DNA of 64,000 bases from Bacteroidota bacterium (GTDB lineage Bacteria; Bacteroidota; Bacteroidia; Flavobacteriales_D; Crocinitomicaceae): assembly GCA_024280295.1 (NCBI GenBank), contig JAJRQK010000006.1:1-64000 (forward strand), read 5' to 3'. This document shows, piece after piece, positions 9,575-18,465 of this stretch. Positions within the stretch are counted from its first letter, which is position 1, and every line of letters begins with the position of its first letter. The position numbers and the translations under genes are program-made. Below the pieces are notes generated by a model, which saw nothing but the letters and a program-made list of their open reading frames with translations, ran no database searches and was not told the origin of the DNA.

Positions 9575-10510
9575 ATGAAAGTTGTTTTCTTAGATATCGT
9601 TCATCCAATTCTTGAAGAGAGGTTGACCCAATCAGGATTCACATGCCTAGATGCCACAGAATTAAATCAAACTGAATGTAAAAAATTAATCTTCGATGCT
9701 ACTGGAATCGTTGTTCGTTCTCGTTTCAGAATGGATTCAGATTTCCTTCAAAATACCAAGAAATTAAAGTTTATTGCTCGATCTGGAGCTGGCATGGAAA
9801 ATATAGATCAAGGTTTCACAAATCAACAAAACATAAAATTATTCAATGCTCCAGAAGGAAATCGAAACGCAGTTGGCGAGCATGCATTGGGAATGTTGCT
9901 AGCACTATTCAATAAACTCCATACTGCTGATCAAGAAGTTCGAAAAGGTAAATGGGATCGTGAAGGAAATCGAGGAATTGAATTAGAGGGAAAAACAGTT
10001 GGTTTAATTGGCTTTGGAAACAACGGTAGTGCTTTAGCTAGAAAACTGAGAGGATTTGATGTTGAGGTTCTTGCCTATGATAAATATAAGCGTGATTTTG
10101 GTTCTGATTTCGTACAGGAAGTCAGCCTAAACGAGATTTTCGCGAAATCTGATGTTCTTAGTTTTCATATACCGCAAACAGAAGAGACTATTTATATGGG
10201 CGGAAATGAATTCTTCAAATCGTTTGCTAAACCCATTCATGTGATCAACATATCCCGTGGAAAAATCATCAAAATTTCGGCTCTTGTTCATGGATTAAAA
10301 AATAAAACGATTTTAGGTGCCTGCCTTGACGTACTAGAGTTTGAAAAGACAAATTTTGAATCATTTTTCAATCAAAATCTACCAGAAGATTTTAATTACC
10401 TATTAAAGAGTGAAAACGTTATTTTATCTCCCCATGTTGGAGGATGGACACATGAGAGCTATTTTAAATTGAGCAACGTTCTTGCCGATAAAATCCTCAA
10501 TCATTTCTGA
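9575..10510 (+). CDS. D-2-hydroxyacid dehydrogenase (phosphoglycerate-dehydrogenase-like)
   Basis: 311 residues. The Rossmann nucleotide-binding motif GFGNNG lies at 146-151. The catalytic trio of the family is present: Arg228 (NISRG), Glu255 (LDVLE) and His287 (SPHVGG). The family reduces or oxidises 2-hydroxy/2-keto acids with NAD(P). The short length and lack of an ACT domain argue against a full serine-pathway SerA, so the substrate is open. The start codon directly abuts the mgtE stop codon. Confidence 0.85.
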   Translation: MKVVFLDIVHPILEERLTQSGFTCLDATELNQTECKKLIFDATGIVVRSRFRMDSDFLQNTKKLKFIARSGAGMENIDQGFTNQQNIKLFNAPEGNRNAVGEHALGMLLALFNKLHTADQEVRKGKWDREGNRGIELEGKTVGLIGFGNNGSALARKLRGFDVEVLAYDKYKRDFGSDFVQEVSLNEIFAKSDVLSFHIPQTEETIYMGGNEFFKSFAKPIHVINISRGKIIKISALVHGLKNKTILGACLDVLEFEKTNFESFFNQNLPEDFNYLLKSENVILSPHVGGWTHESYFKLSNVLADKILNHF

Positions 10511-10549
10511 TCAACTTTCTTCTATTTTAAACTCTTGGGTTAATTTAAC

Positions 10550-12502
10550 TTACGATCTTGCTACCTCGTCAACAGGATTAACGTCTAGCTGAAGTGTCTT
10601 TTTAATCGTTTCTGCAATTGACTCTGCATCAAACTTGCAATCTTTCCAAAGTTCTTTTTGCGTCCCATGATGGACATACTCATCTGGAATTCCCAATCGA
10701 GTAACCTGCGCATGGTAATTTTGATCACTCATAAACTCAATAATAGCAGAACCAAATCCGCCCATCAAACAACCATCTTCCACCGTAATGACTTTATCAA
10801 ATTTTGTGAATATTTCGTGAAGCATTGTCTCGTCTAATGGCTTTACAAAACGCATGTCATAATGTGCAATTGATGCTCCTGTTGACTTCAATTCTACAAT
10901 TGCCTCTTGGGCAAAATTACCTGGGTGACCTAAAGTCAATATCGCTATGTCTTTTCCGCCTGTTATTTTGCGGCCCGTTCCAACTTTAATTTTTTTAAGT
11001 GGTGTTTTCCATTCAGTTTTCATTCCCGACCCTCTAGGATAACGAATTGTAAATGGTCCCATGTCTTCATGTTGAGCTGTGAACATCAAATTTCTTAGTT
11101 CTGATTCGTCCATAGGAGCACTCACGGTCATATTAGGAATGCATCTCATGTAAGAGAGATCATAAGCACCATGATGCGTTGCGCCATCAGCACCAACTAG
11201 ACCTCCTCTATCAAGACAAAAAACAACATTCAAATTCTGTAGTGCAACATCGTGTAATACTTGATCAAAAGCTCGTTGCATAAACGACGAATAAATATTG
11301 CAGAAAGGAACCATTCCTTGAGTAGCCAATCCTGCCGAAAAAGTCACCGCATGTTGTTCAGCAATACCCACATCAAACGCCCGATCGGGCATCGCCTTCA
11401 TCATATATGTCAAGGAGCAGCCAGATGGCATCGCAGGAGTAATTCCCATGATTTTATCATTCTTTTCCGCCAATTCTACGATTGTATGTCCAAAAACATC
11501 TTGATATTTTGGAGGTTGAGGAGATTTAGGAACAACCTTTACAATCTCACCTGTATCTTTATTGAACAAACCTGGTGCATGCCATTGCGTTGGGTTTCCT
11601 TCTTCCGAGAATTTATATCCAGCACCTTTACGTGTTATACAATGCAAAATTTTTGGTCCTGGTATATCTTTTAGATCCTCTAGTATTTTGGTTAGACCAA
11701 TGACATCGTGTCCATCTACTGGTCCAAAATATCTAAAATTTAACGATTCAAAAAGATTACTTTGCTTGAGCAATGATCCTTTGAGTGCACTTGATATTTT
11801 AGAAACAATTGATTGAGCATCGGGACCGAATTTTGATACTTTTCCTAAGAGATGCCAAATATCATCCTTGACTTTATTGTATGTATGTGAGGTTGTAATA
11901 TCAGTCAAATATTCCTTTAACGCGCCAACATTAGGATCAATTGACATGCAGTTATCGTTCAAGACAACCAATAAGTCGGCATCTTTTTCGTAGCCCGCAT
12001 GATTCATTCCTTCGAATGCTAACCCCGCAGTCATTGCTCCATCACCGATTACGGCAATATGATGACGGTCTTCTTCTCCCTTGTATTTACTTGCAACAGC
12101 CATTCCTAGTGCTGCTGAAATAGAGGTTGAAGAGTGGCCAACTCCGAATGTATCATATTCGCTTTCTGAGCGTTTCGGAAATCCTGAAATACCTCCTTTC
12201 GTTCTATTTGTTGGAAAACTCTCCTTTCGACCTGTTAAGATTTTATGCCCATACGCTTGATGTCCAACATCCCACACTAATTGATCATAAGGTGTATTGA
12301 ACGCATAATGTAATGCAACTGTTAGCTCCACTACACCCAAACTTGCACCAAAGTGACTATTTCCGATTTCAGAAATTACATCAATAATGTATTGACGCAC
12401 CTCATCTGATACTTGAGGTAAGTCTTCAAGGGTGAATTTTTCCCTTAAGTCTTCGGGAAGATCAATTTGAGAGAGAAATGATCCTGTAGTGTACTTTTTC
12501 AT
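10550..12502 (-). CDS. dxs: 1-deoxy-D-xylulose-5-phosphate synthase
   Basis: 650 residues from the ATG at 12502; an in-frame TTG at 12550 would add 16 residues with no homology. The thiamine-diphosphate motif GDGAMTAG...NDNCMS is present in the first half. HVxGAxxHHGAYDLSY-like sequence and FCLDRGGLVGADG occur in the transketolase-like middle domain, followed by a C-terminal transketolase domain. The enzyme condenses pyruvate and glyceraldehyde-3-phosphate in the first step of the MEP isoprenoid route. It ends convergently against the preceding dehydrogenase gene with a 39-nt gap. It has a TACATTTG promoter element upstream. Confidence 0.96.
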   Translation of the reverse strand: MKKYTTGSFLSQIDLPEDLREKFTLEDLPQVSDEVRQYIIDVISEIGNSHFGASLGVVELTVALHYAFNTPYDQLVWDVGHQAYGHKILTGRKESFPTNRTKGGISGFPKRSESEYDTFGVGHSSTSISAALGMAVASKYKGEEDRHHIAVIGDGAMTAGLAFEGMNHAGYEKDADLLVVLNDNCMSIDPNVGALKEYLTDITTSHTYNKVKDDIWHLLGKVSKFGPDAQSIVSKISSALKGSLLKQSNLFESLNFRYFGPVDGHDVIGLTKILEDLKDIPGPKILHCITRKGAGYKFSEEGNPTQWHAPGLFNKDTGEIVKVVPKSPQPPKYQDVFGHTIVELAEKNDKIMGITPAMPSGCSLTYMMKAMPDRAFDVGIAEQHAVTFSAGLATQGMVPFCNIYSSFMQRAFDQVLHDVALQNLNVVFCLDRGGLVGADGATHHGAYDLSYMRCIPNMTVSAPMDESELRNLMFTAQHEDMGPFTIRYPRGSGMKTEWKTPLKKIKVGTGRKITGGKDIAILTLGHPGNFAQEAIVELKSTGASIAHYDMRFVKPLDETMLHEIFTKFDKVITVEDGCLMGGFGSAIIEFMSDQNYHAQVTRLGIPDEYVHHGTQKELWKDCKFDAESIAETIKKTLQLDVNPVDEVARS

Positions 12503-12567
12503 AAAAGTGAAACAACAAATATGTACGTCAACTAAGGTGAAAACATACAATTGGCTTCCTTAGTATA

Positions 12568-12575
12568 CAAATGTA
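12568..12575 (-). promoter_or_regulatory. TACATTTG -7 element of dxs
   Basis: The minus strand reads TACATTTG, a consensus TAnnTTTG box, about 66 nt before the dxs ATG. A spaced TTG was not found, so confidence is moderate. Confidence 0.5.
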
Positions 12576-12661
12576 CGAAATTAACGTTTGTTGTGCATGC
12601 GAAAAGAAGTGAACAACATCAATTATTCGACAAGAAAGCACTTAAATTCGATAAAGCTATT

Positions 12662-13429
12662 TTAATTCTCACTTTGAGCCGATACAACTCTTGCCGATTC
12701 ATTAAAATCATGTGCCCATTTCTTCAACTTGGATTGCATAGAACGGGATAAAATTTCATCTGTATTTTTCGTTTTAGTAACATCATCACCAAACATTTGC
12801 TCATAAAATAAGCAAGCAGTTAAAAACGTGCCTTTTCGGTTTGGGTGAGCACCATCTTCATCGTATAGGTTGATTTTTCCTTCTAGACTTTTCCAAAGAT
12901 GTCCAACAGGAACAACTTCAGCATTTATACTAGATGAAAGCTCATCGTAAGCTGAATACAATCGGTCTTCCATCCCTTTAGATTTACTGTATTTCCAAGT
13001 TGAAAAGAGGTAGATTTCCGTGTCCTCGTTCGTTTTTTTGATCAGCCGCTCCCAACATTTAGCAAAGATATTGAACTCTTCAGTAGTTTTCAAAGGACCA
13101 GAATTGTATTCTTGCATGACAACCTTATCCCACCTTCTGGAGCTAAATAGGTCGCGCGTTTCGTCATCATACCAATGTGTCATTAAATGATACTTTCCCT
13201 CTGCAGCACTTGCCACATAGCGATATATCACCTTACCATCACTGGAAGAATTCAACAATGCATTTAAGTGTTGGTCAACACCATCATTTTCGTAAGTATA
13301 GCTATTACCAATGAATAAGATGTTCACGACATTGTCTTTTTGACTCGTGGTCAACGCATCAAATCCCATAAAGACAATTATCGATGGGATGACTGACTGA
13401 AGCAATAGTTTTATGGTCTTTTTCAACAC
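12662..13429 (-). CDS. Secreted SGNH/GDSL-like hydrolase
   Basis: About 255 residues. Block I of the SGNH fold is visible as ILFIGNSYTYEND (Ser near residue 43), and block V as DGAHPNRKG with Asp and His near residues 190-195, so a Ser-Asp-His catalytic arrangement is likely. An N-terminal signal peptide follows LKKTIKLLLQ. The frame stays open to 13624, but its ATG at 13483 lies upstream of the TATCTTTG element at 13451-13458 and inside a palindrome. A GTG at 13429 or TTG at 13426 is therefore the probable start. The substrate is unknown; esterase or glycan deacetylase roles are common in this superfamily. Confidence 0.75.
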   Translation of the reverse strand: MLKKTIKLLLQSVIPSIIVFMGFDALTTSQKDNVVNILFIGNSYTYENDGVDQHLNALLNSSSDGKVIYRYVASAAEGKYHLMTHWYDDETRDLFSSRRWDKVVMQEYNSGPLKTTEEFNIFAKCWERLIKKTNEDTEIYLFSTWKYSKSKGMEDRLYSAYDELSSSINAEVVPVGHLWKSLEGKINLYDEDGAHPNRKGTFLTACLFYEQMFGDDVTKTKNTDEILSRSMQSKLKKWAHDFNESARVVSAQSEN

Positions 13430-13450
13430 CTCAGAGGTAGATTTTAGAAA

Positions 13451-13458
13451 CAAAGATA
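13451..13458 (-). promoter_or_regulatory. TATCTTTG -7 element of the SGNH hydrolase gene
   Basis: The minus strand reads TATCTTTG about 22 nt before the GTG/TTG start. The perfect palindrome at 13474-13508 lies immediately upstream, where the -33 region would be. Confidence 0.5.
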
Positions 13459-13473
13459 ATGTTAGTTGATCAT

Positions 13474-13508
13474 AAAAGGGCATTATCAATAATTGATAAT
13501 GCCCTTTT
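13474..13508. repeat. Perfect 17-bp inverted repeat with 1-nt centre between divergent genes
   Basis: The arms AAAAGGGCATTATCAAT and its exact complement are separated by a single A. It has the A-run/T-run flanks of a bidirectional terminator. However, it lies between two genes transcribed away from each other, so no annotated gene needs terminating here. It could be an operator overlapping the -33 region of the SGNH gene, or a terminator for an unannotated short transcript. Confidence 0.7.
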
Positions 13509-13671
13509 GGTTTACTTACCCTTGCATGAGTAAGGTGTGACAAAGATAGTAGATGTGTCCCATTAAAAGTACATATCATTATAAATTTTACACGTAGGCT
13601 CGTCTCTAAGCCTTTTTGAAACACTCTTAAACAATGCCAAAAACGGTGACCACTTTCAACCTAAGTTTTCG

Positions 13672-13679
13672 TAACTTTG
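13672..13679 (+). promoter_or_regulatory. TAACTTTG -7 element of ileS
   Basis: TAACTTTG matches the Bacteroidota -7 consensus and lies 22 nt before the ileS ATG, giving a leader of roughly 18 nt. No leader long enough for a tRNA-sensing riboswitch exists after this start. Confidence 0.6.
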
Positions 13680-13701
13680 CCGATTAAATTATTAACGAAA
13701 G

Positions 13702-16700
13702 ATGAGTCAGAAATATCCTACGTACAAAGGGTTAAACCTTCCTGAAGTTGCAGATCGTGTCCTAGAAAAATGGGATGGGGAGAATGTATTTGAGCAATCG
13801 GTTGAGAATCGAGAAGGAAAGTCATCGTTTATTTTCTTCGAGGGGCCTCCATCAGCAAATGGCCTTCCTGGAATACACCATGCAATGGGACGATCGATTA
13901 AAGATATTTTTTGTCGTTATAAAACCCTAAAAGGATTTCAAGTAAAACGAAAAGCAGGTTGGGATACACACGGTTTGCCCGTTGAACTTGGCGTGGAGAA
14001 AGAACTTGGAATTACCAAAGAAGATATCGGTACAAAAATCTCAGTCGAGGATTACAATAACGCATGCAAGAAAGCAGTAATGCGCTATACAGACGTATGG
14101 AATGACCTCACAAGAAGAATGGGGTACTGGGTCGACATGAATGATCCTTACATCACTTATGATTCTAAATATATGGAATCCGTTTGGTGGTTACTCGGTG
14201 AATTGTACAACAAGAATTTGATGTACAAAGGCTACACGATTCAACCATATTCACCGAAAGCAGGAACAGGACTTTCATCACATGAAATTAATCAGCCGGG
14301 ATGTTACCGGGATGTGACGGATACAACTATTGTCGCTCAATTTAAATTAGTCGACGGACAATCGACGCCATTTGACACGAATGATGAGGAAATCATGCTG
14401 ATGGCATGGACGACAACTCCTTGGACCTTGCCTTCAAATACAGCATTAACCGTTGGGCCGAAGATCGAATATGTTCTAGTAAAGACTTTCAACCAATACA
14501 CGTTTGAATCAATCAATGTTGTTTTAGCGAAAAAGTTGGTTGGGTATCAGTTTAAGAAACCCTACGTACTTGCAGAATCTGACGAGCAACTCTCGGCATA
14601 TAAAGAAGGTGACAAGCAAGTTCCATATTCAATCATTGATGAATGCCTTGGCGCAGATCTTGCTGGATTGAAATACGAGCAATTGCTTCCGTATGCACAA
14701 CCCTTCGAGAATGCAGAGAGTGCTTTTCAAGTAATAACTGGAGATTTCGTAACAACGGAAGATGGTACTGGCATTGTTCATACAGCGCCAACATTTGGTG
14801 CAGATGATGCTAAAGTTGCAGCAGATGCAGGAGTTCCTGGACTATTGGTTTTGAACGAACTAGGTAATCCAGTTCCGTTGGTTGATTTACAAGGTCGATT
14901 TACTTCTCAGATGGGGGAATTTGCTGGAAAGTACGTCAAAAATGAATATTATGATGATGATGAAATTCCACAAAAATCAGTGGATGTTGAAATTGCCATT
15001 AAACTGAAAATTGAGAATCGTGCTTTTCGCGTTGAGAAATATGTCCACAGCTATCCGCATTGCTGGAGAACAGATAAACCAGTTTTGTATTACCCGCTTG
15101 ATTCCTGGTTCATAAAAGTGACTTCTGTCCGTGAAAGAATGATGGAATTGAATGATACCATCAACTGGAAACCAGCTTCAACAGGATCTGGACGTTTTGG
15201 CAAGTGGTTAGAAAATGCCAATGATTGGAACTTGAGCAGATCACGTTATTGGGGGATTCCAATTCCGATTTGGTCAACTGAAGAAGGCGATGAACGCATT
15301 AATATCTCATCAGTTGAGCAATTGAAGGCCGCATGTGAAAATTCGGTTCAAGCTGGAATTATGACAAACAATCCACTCGATAATTTCGAAGTTGGAAATA
15401 TGTCTGATGAGAACTATGCAAAAATCGACTTGCATAAAGATTACATGGATAAAATCGTCTTAGTTTCTTCGACAGGAAAACCAATGAAGCGTGAGGTTGA
15501 TCTTATTGATGTTTGGTTCGATTCTGGTTCGATGCCTTATGCACAATGGCATTATCCTTTCGAGAATAAAGAAATGATCGATGACAATAAGAGTTATCCT
15601 GGAGATTTCATTGCTGAGGGTGTTGATCAAACACGCGGATGGTTCTATACCTTGCATGCAATATCAACGATGGTTTTTGATTCAGTTGCTTATAAAAATG
15701 TCGTTTCAAACGGACTAGTTTTGGATAAAAAAGGACAGAAAATGTCTAAACGATTGGGCAATGCTGTTGATCCGTTTAAAACATTCGATCAATTTGGTGC
15801 TGATGCAACACGTTGGTATATGATTACAAACGCGCAGCCTTGGGACAACCTCAAATTTGATACGGAAGGATTGAAAGAAGTTCAGCGAAAATTTTTCGGA
15901 ACGCTATATAATACGTATTCATTCTTTGCGCTATATGCCAATATCGATGACTTTGATCCAAATGAGCATACAACGGATTACAAAACAGAAATTGATCGTT
16001 GGATACTATCAAAGTTGAATTCATTGGTGAAAGAAGTTGATGGTTCATTCGACAGTTTTGAACCAACACGAGCAGGAAGATTAATTCAAGAATTTGTGAA
16101 TGATCACCTTTCAAACTGGTACGTGCGCTTATGTAGAAAACGATTTTGGGTAGGTGATCTCACAGAGGATAAAATGGCAGCTTATCAAACACTTCATACA
16201 TGTCTGAATACTGTGGCACTTCTTGGTTCACCGATTGCGCCATTTTTTATGGATCAATTGTACCGAGATTTAAATGGTGAAGGAACAACATCTGTACATT
16301 TAGCAGATTTTCCTGTTGCCGATGAATCAAAAATCAACCTAGAATTAGAAGCCCAAATGGATATTGCCCAACGAACATCTTCATTGACTCTTGGGTTGAG
16401 AAAGAAAGAGCGTATCCGTGTTCGGCAACCACTTCAGAAGATAATGGTACCTGCATTGGATACAGATTTCGCGAAAAACTTGTTGCATGTTAAAGATTTG
16501 ATCTTGGCAGAAGTAAACGTGAAAGAGCTTGAATTATTAGAAGAGGGTAGTAGTGTTTTAGTGAAGCAAATCAAACCAAACTTTAAGACCATTGGACCGA
16601 AATACGGAAAGCAGATGAAAGCAATTGCGGCGATGGTCAATCAGATGTCCGCTGAAGATATCGCATCAGTAGAGGCTAACAACGGCTGGAATGGTGAGTT

Positions 16701-17085
16701 AGATGAAACGTCAATTTCATTGGATATGGCAGATTTTGAAATCACAGCACAAGACATTCCAGGATGGACAGTTAGTACCGATGGTAACTTGACGGTTGCT
16801 CTTGACGTAACGATCTCAGAAGAACTAAAGGCCGAAGGAATTGCCCGTGAACTCATAAATCGTGTGCAGAATTTACGTAAAGATTCGGGATTGGAAGTCA
16901 CAGATAAAATCTTGCTAACATTGGATACCAATTCTGTTATTCAAGAGGCAATCTTGTTGAATAAGCAATACGTATGTAATGAGGTGTTAGCAACAGATAT
17001 TCAGTTTGGATCTGTAAGTGAAAATGCATTAGTGACCGACTTAATTGAAGCAGAAGACACGAAAGTTGACTTGGTGAAGCAATAG
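13702..17085 (+). CDS. ileS: Isoleucyl-tRNA synthetase with a GIHH variant of the HIGH motif
   Basis: 1127 residues, the usual length for the long, eukaryote-like IleRS2 class. The class I signature is altered: the position of HxGH reads GIHH (residues 57-60, in PGIHHAMGR), with His at position 1 and Gly at position 3 exchanged. KMSKR is canonical at 680-684. A CP1 editing domain follows the first motif, and the WNLSRSRYWGIPIP segment is present. No C-terminal zinc-finger of IleRS1 was seen. It charges tRNA-Ile. IleRS2 enzymes are known to be less sensitive to mupirocin, and the GxHH swap has been reported to raise resistance further. It is a single gene with its own promoter. Confidence 0.97.
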   Translation: MSQKYPTYKGLNLPEVADRVLEKWDGENVFEQSVENREGKSSFIFFEGPPSANGLPGIHHAMGRSIKDIFCRYKTLKGFQVKRKAGWDTHGLPVELGVEKELGITKEDIGTKISVEDYNNACKKAVMRYTDVWNDLTRRMGYWVDMNDPYITYDSKYMESVWWLLGELYNKNLMYKGYTIQPYSPKAGTGLSSHEINQPGCYRDVTDTTIVAQFKLVDGQSTPFDTNDEEIMLMAWTTTPWTLPSNTALTVGPKIEYVLVKTFNQYTFESINVVLAKKLVGYQFKKPYVLAESDEQLSAYKEGDKQVPYSIIDECLGADLAGLKYEQLLPYAQPFENAESAFQVITGDFVTTEDGTGIVHTAPTFGADDAKVAADAGVPGLLVLNELGNPVPLVDLQGRFTSQMGEFAGKYVKNEYYDDDEIPQKSVDVEIAIKLKIENRAFRVEKYVHSYPHCWRTDKPVLYYPLDSWFIKVTSVRERMMELNDTINWKPASTGSGRFGKWLENANDWNLSRSRYWGIPIPIWSTEEGDERINISSVEQLKAACENSVQAGIMTNNPLDNFEVGNMSDENYAKIDLHKDYMDKIVLVSSTGKPMKREVDLIDVWFDSGSMPYAQWHYPFENKEMIDDNKSYPGDFIAEGVDQTRGWFYTLHAISTMVFDSVAYKNVVSNGLVLDKKGQKMSKRLGNAVDPFKTFDQFGADATRWYMITNAQPWDNLKFDTEGLKEVQRKFFGTLYNTYSFFALYANIDDFDPNEHTTDYKTEIDRWILSKLNSLVKEVDGSFDSFEPTRAGRLIQEFVNDHLSNWYVRLCRKRFWVGDLTEDKMAAYQTLHTCLNTVALLGSPIAPFFMDQLYRDLNGEGTTSVHLADFPVADESKINLELEAQMDIAQRTSSLTLGLRKKERIRVRQPLQKIMVPALDTDFAKNLLHVKDLILAEVNVKELELLEEGSSVLVKQIKPNFKTIGPKYGKQMKAIAAMVNQMSAEDIASVEANNGWNGELDETSISLDMADFEITAQDIPGWTVSTDGNLTVALDVTISEELKAEGIARELINRVQNLRKDSGLEVTDKILLTLDTNSVIQEAILLNKQYVCNEVLATDIQFGSVSENALVTDLIEAEDTKVDLVKQ

Positions 17086-17092
17086 TTAACAA

Positions 17093-17124
17093 TAGAGCAT
17101 TTGAGTGCCTCGCTCTAACGTTTT
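17093..17124 (+). terminator. Weak terminator-like hairpin after ileS
   Basis: TAGAGC at 17093-17098 pairs with GCTCTA at 17112-17117, followed by TTTT at 17121-17124. The stem is short and the loop is 13 nt, so support is weak. Confidence 0.3.
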
Positions 17125-17323
17125 GGGTAAAGTTCATTTAGCATCTCACAAGAACGAACTCGATCATACAACCACTTATTTTAAGACTAAGTTTCATGAG
17201 ATCATAATTTTCATTGAGAAGTCTCCTCCTAACATGCCTTAAATATCAATTTTGAGAATAAATCCGCATAATTTAATCGAATTTCACGAAAATCAATACG
17301 AATGGGATGAATTCTCCTTTCAC

Positions 17324-17641
17324 TTAAAGCAAATAAAGGCAATCCAAATAGTCGGTGAGCATGTGAAATAAAAGTCCGACACTTATGATTCTCATTTTCG
17401 GAATTATTAATAATGCTGTGTAAACACCAATCGCGTAATAGGTATGCAACGGATGAAAATTAATACTGCATCTACTTGGGTCGAAGATCGGACTTGCCAT
17501 CAAATGGTCTAAATCTACCAGCATCGTAAGGAGCATAATTACCCATGTTTTTTTCCAATTAGGACGGAAAAAAAAATAAGCAATCAACCCCGGGGCGATT
17601 AAATGCAATCCATAATGCTGAAAGTGTTGAATAATTTCCAT
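17324..17641 (-). CDS. DUF6122-type small membrane protein
   Basis: 105 residues, mostly hydrophobic, with about four helices. The conserved segment MLVDLDHLMASPIFDP and the C-terminal HMLTDYLDC match the DUF6122 pattern (recalled). The Asp/His placement resembles membrane-bound metal-dependent hydrolases of the YdjM type, but no activity is established. It begins 2 nt after the stop of the UbiA-like gene and is the last gene of the envelope operon. Confidence 0.7.
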   Translation of the reverse strand: MEIIQHFQHYGLHLIAPGLIAYFFFRPNWKKTWVIMLLTMLVDLDHLMASPIFDPSRCSINFHPLHTYYAIGVYTALLIIPKMRIISVGLLFHMLTDYLDCLYLL

Positions 17642-17643
17642 AA

Positions 17644-18312
17644 TTACAGTATGAAATAGCTGATTCCCAGCAGCGCAATTGCTCCATCAATTATACCTGC
17701 GCAGTACACATCACCCTTCGATGTATTCATAAAGAGCGTGAGTAAAACTTGAACAATGACTGCCAGATGAAACACTATATTTACTTTCAGTTCTGGCACT
17801 TGCCAAATCATTACCCCCGAAAAAATGGTTAGTAAACCCAGTGATGACACTTTTGCCCACCGCAGTCCAACAACTTGAGGGATCGTTTTTTGAGAACCTT
17901 TATCGAACTTCAGATCTCGAATATCGAAAGGAATTGTCACTGCAACAATGTACAAATAATGAGCTCCAGCAATCCACACAAGTGACTCACTAAAAATCCC
18001 TTCATTTAATGCAGGAAAAAGAATAAGCACCGTAATCCATGAAAAGGCAATCAAGTGAATTTTGATATATGGAATTTCACGCATGTTGACTCCTTTAACC
18101 TTAACGACATAGAAGAAACTGACTAGCCCAGAAAATGCGAGCCATATTCCTGACATCCATCCAATTTTTCCGATTAAGATTAAAGATCCTATCGACCCAA
18201 TTGTAGATGCGATAATTCCAAAGATGAGAAGTTTTTCATTACGCTTTACCCATCTCAACCATGGAGTTTCTGTGGGCTGTGCGGACTTTATTAAGCGTTG
18301 TCCGTTGTACAC
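17644..18312 (-). CDS. UbiA-like prenyltransferase-family membrane protein; N-terminus probably extends to about 18456
   Basis: 222 residues from the GTG at 18312, with about seven helices. The second UbiA acidic motif is visible as DIRDLKFDKGSQKTIPQ. The first motif is degenerate, here YNGQRLIKS, as in several Bacteroidota relatives. That motif falls at the extreme N-terminus of this start. Upstream, the same frame stays open to 18465 and encodes a good first helix (NIVVAIATGVLCGGFSYS), but the extension has no ATG, GTG or TTG, only ATC at 18456 and ATT at 18444. The true start may be non-canonical or there may be a base error. The substrate is unknown. Confidence 0.7.
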   Translation of the reverse strand: MYNGQRLIKSAQPTETPWLRWVKRNEKLLIFGIIASTIGSIGSLILIGKIGWMSGIWLAFSGLVSFFYVVKVKGVNMREIPYIKIHLIAFSWITVLILFPALNEGIFSESLVWIAGAHYLYIVAVTIPFDIRDLKFDKGSQKTIPQVVGLRWAKVSSLGLLTIFSGVMIWQVPELKVNIVFHLAVIVQVLLTLFMNTSKGDVYCAGIIDGAIALLGISYFIL

Positions 18313-18465
18313 TGCGAAGGTTGCAAAGAAGGCAAAAAGTGCATAGTAAAGCCATGTATCTAACTCAAGTGAGTAACTAAATCCACCGCATAAAACTCCT
18401 GTTGCTATTGCGACAACGATGTTAGAATAAACAATATGTAAAATGTTTTTTCCGATGAGGGTAAG

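Noticed and set aside
13484-13624. Long N-terminal extension of the SGNH hydrolase
   Set aside because: It would run through a palindrome and start upstream of the -7 promoter box.
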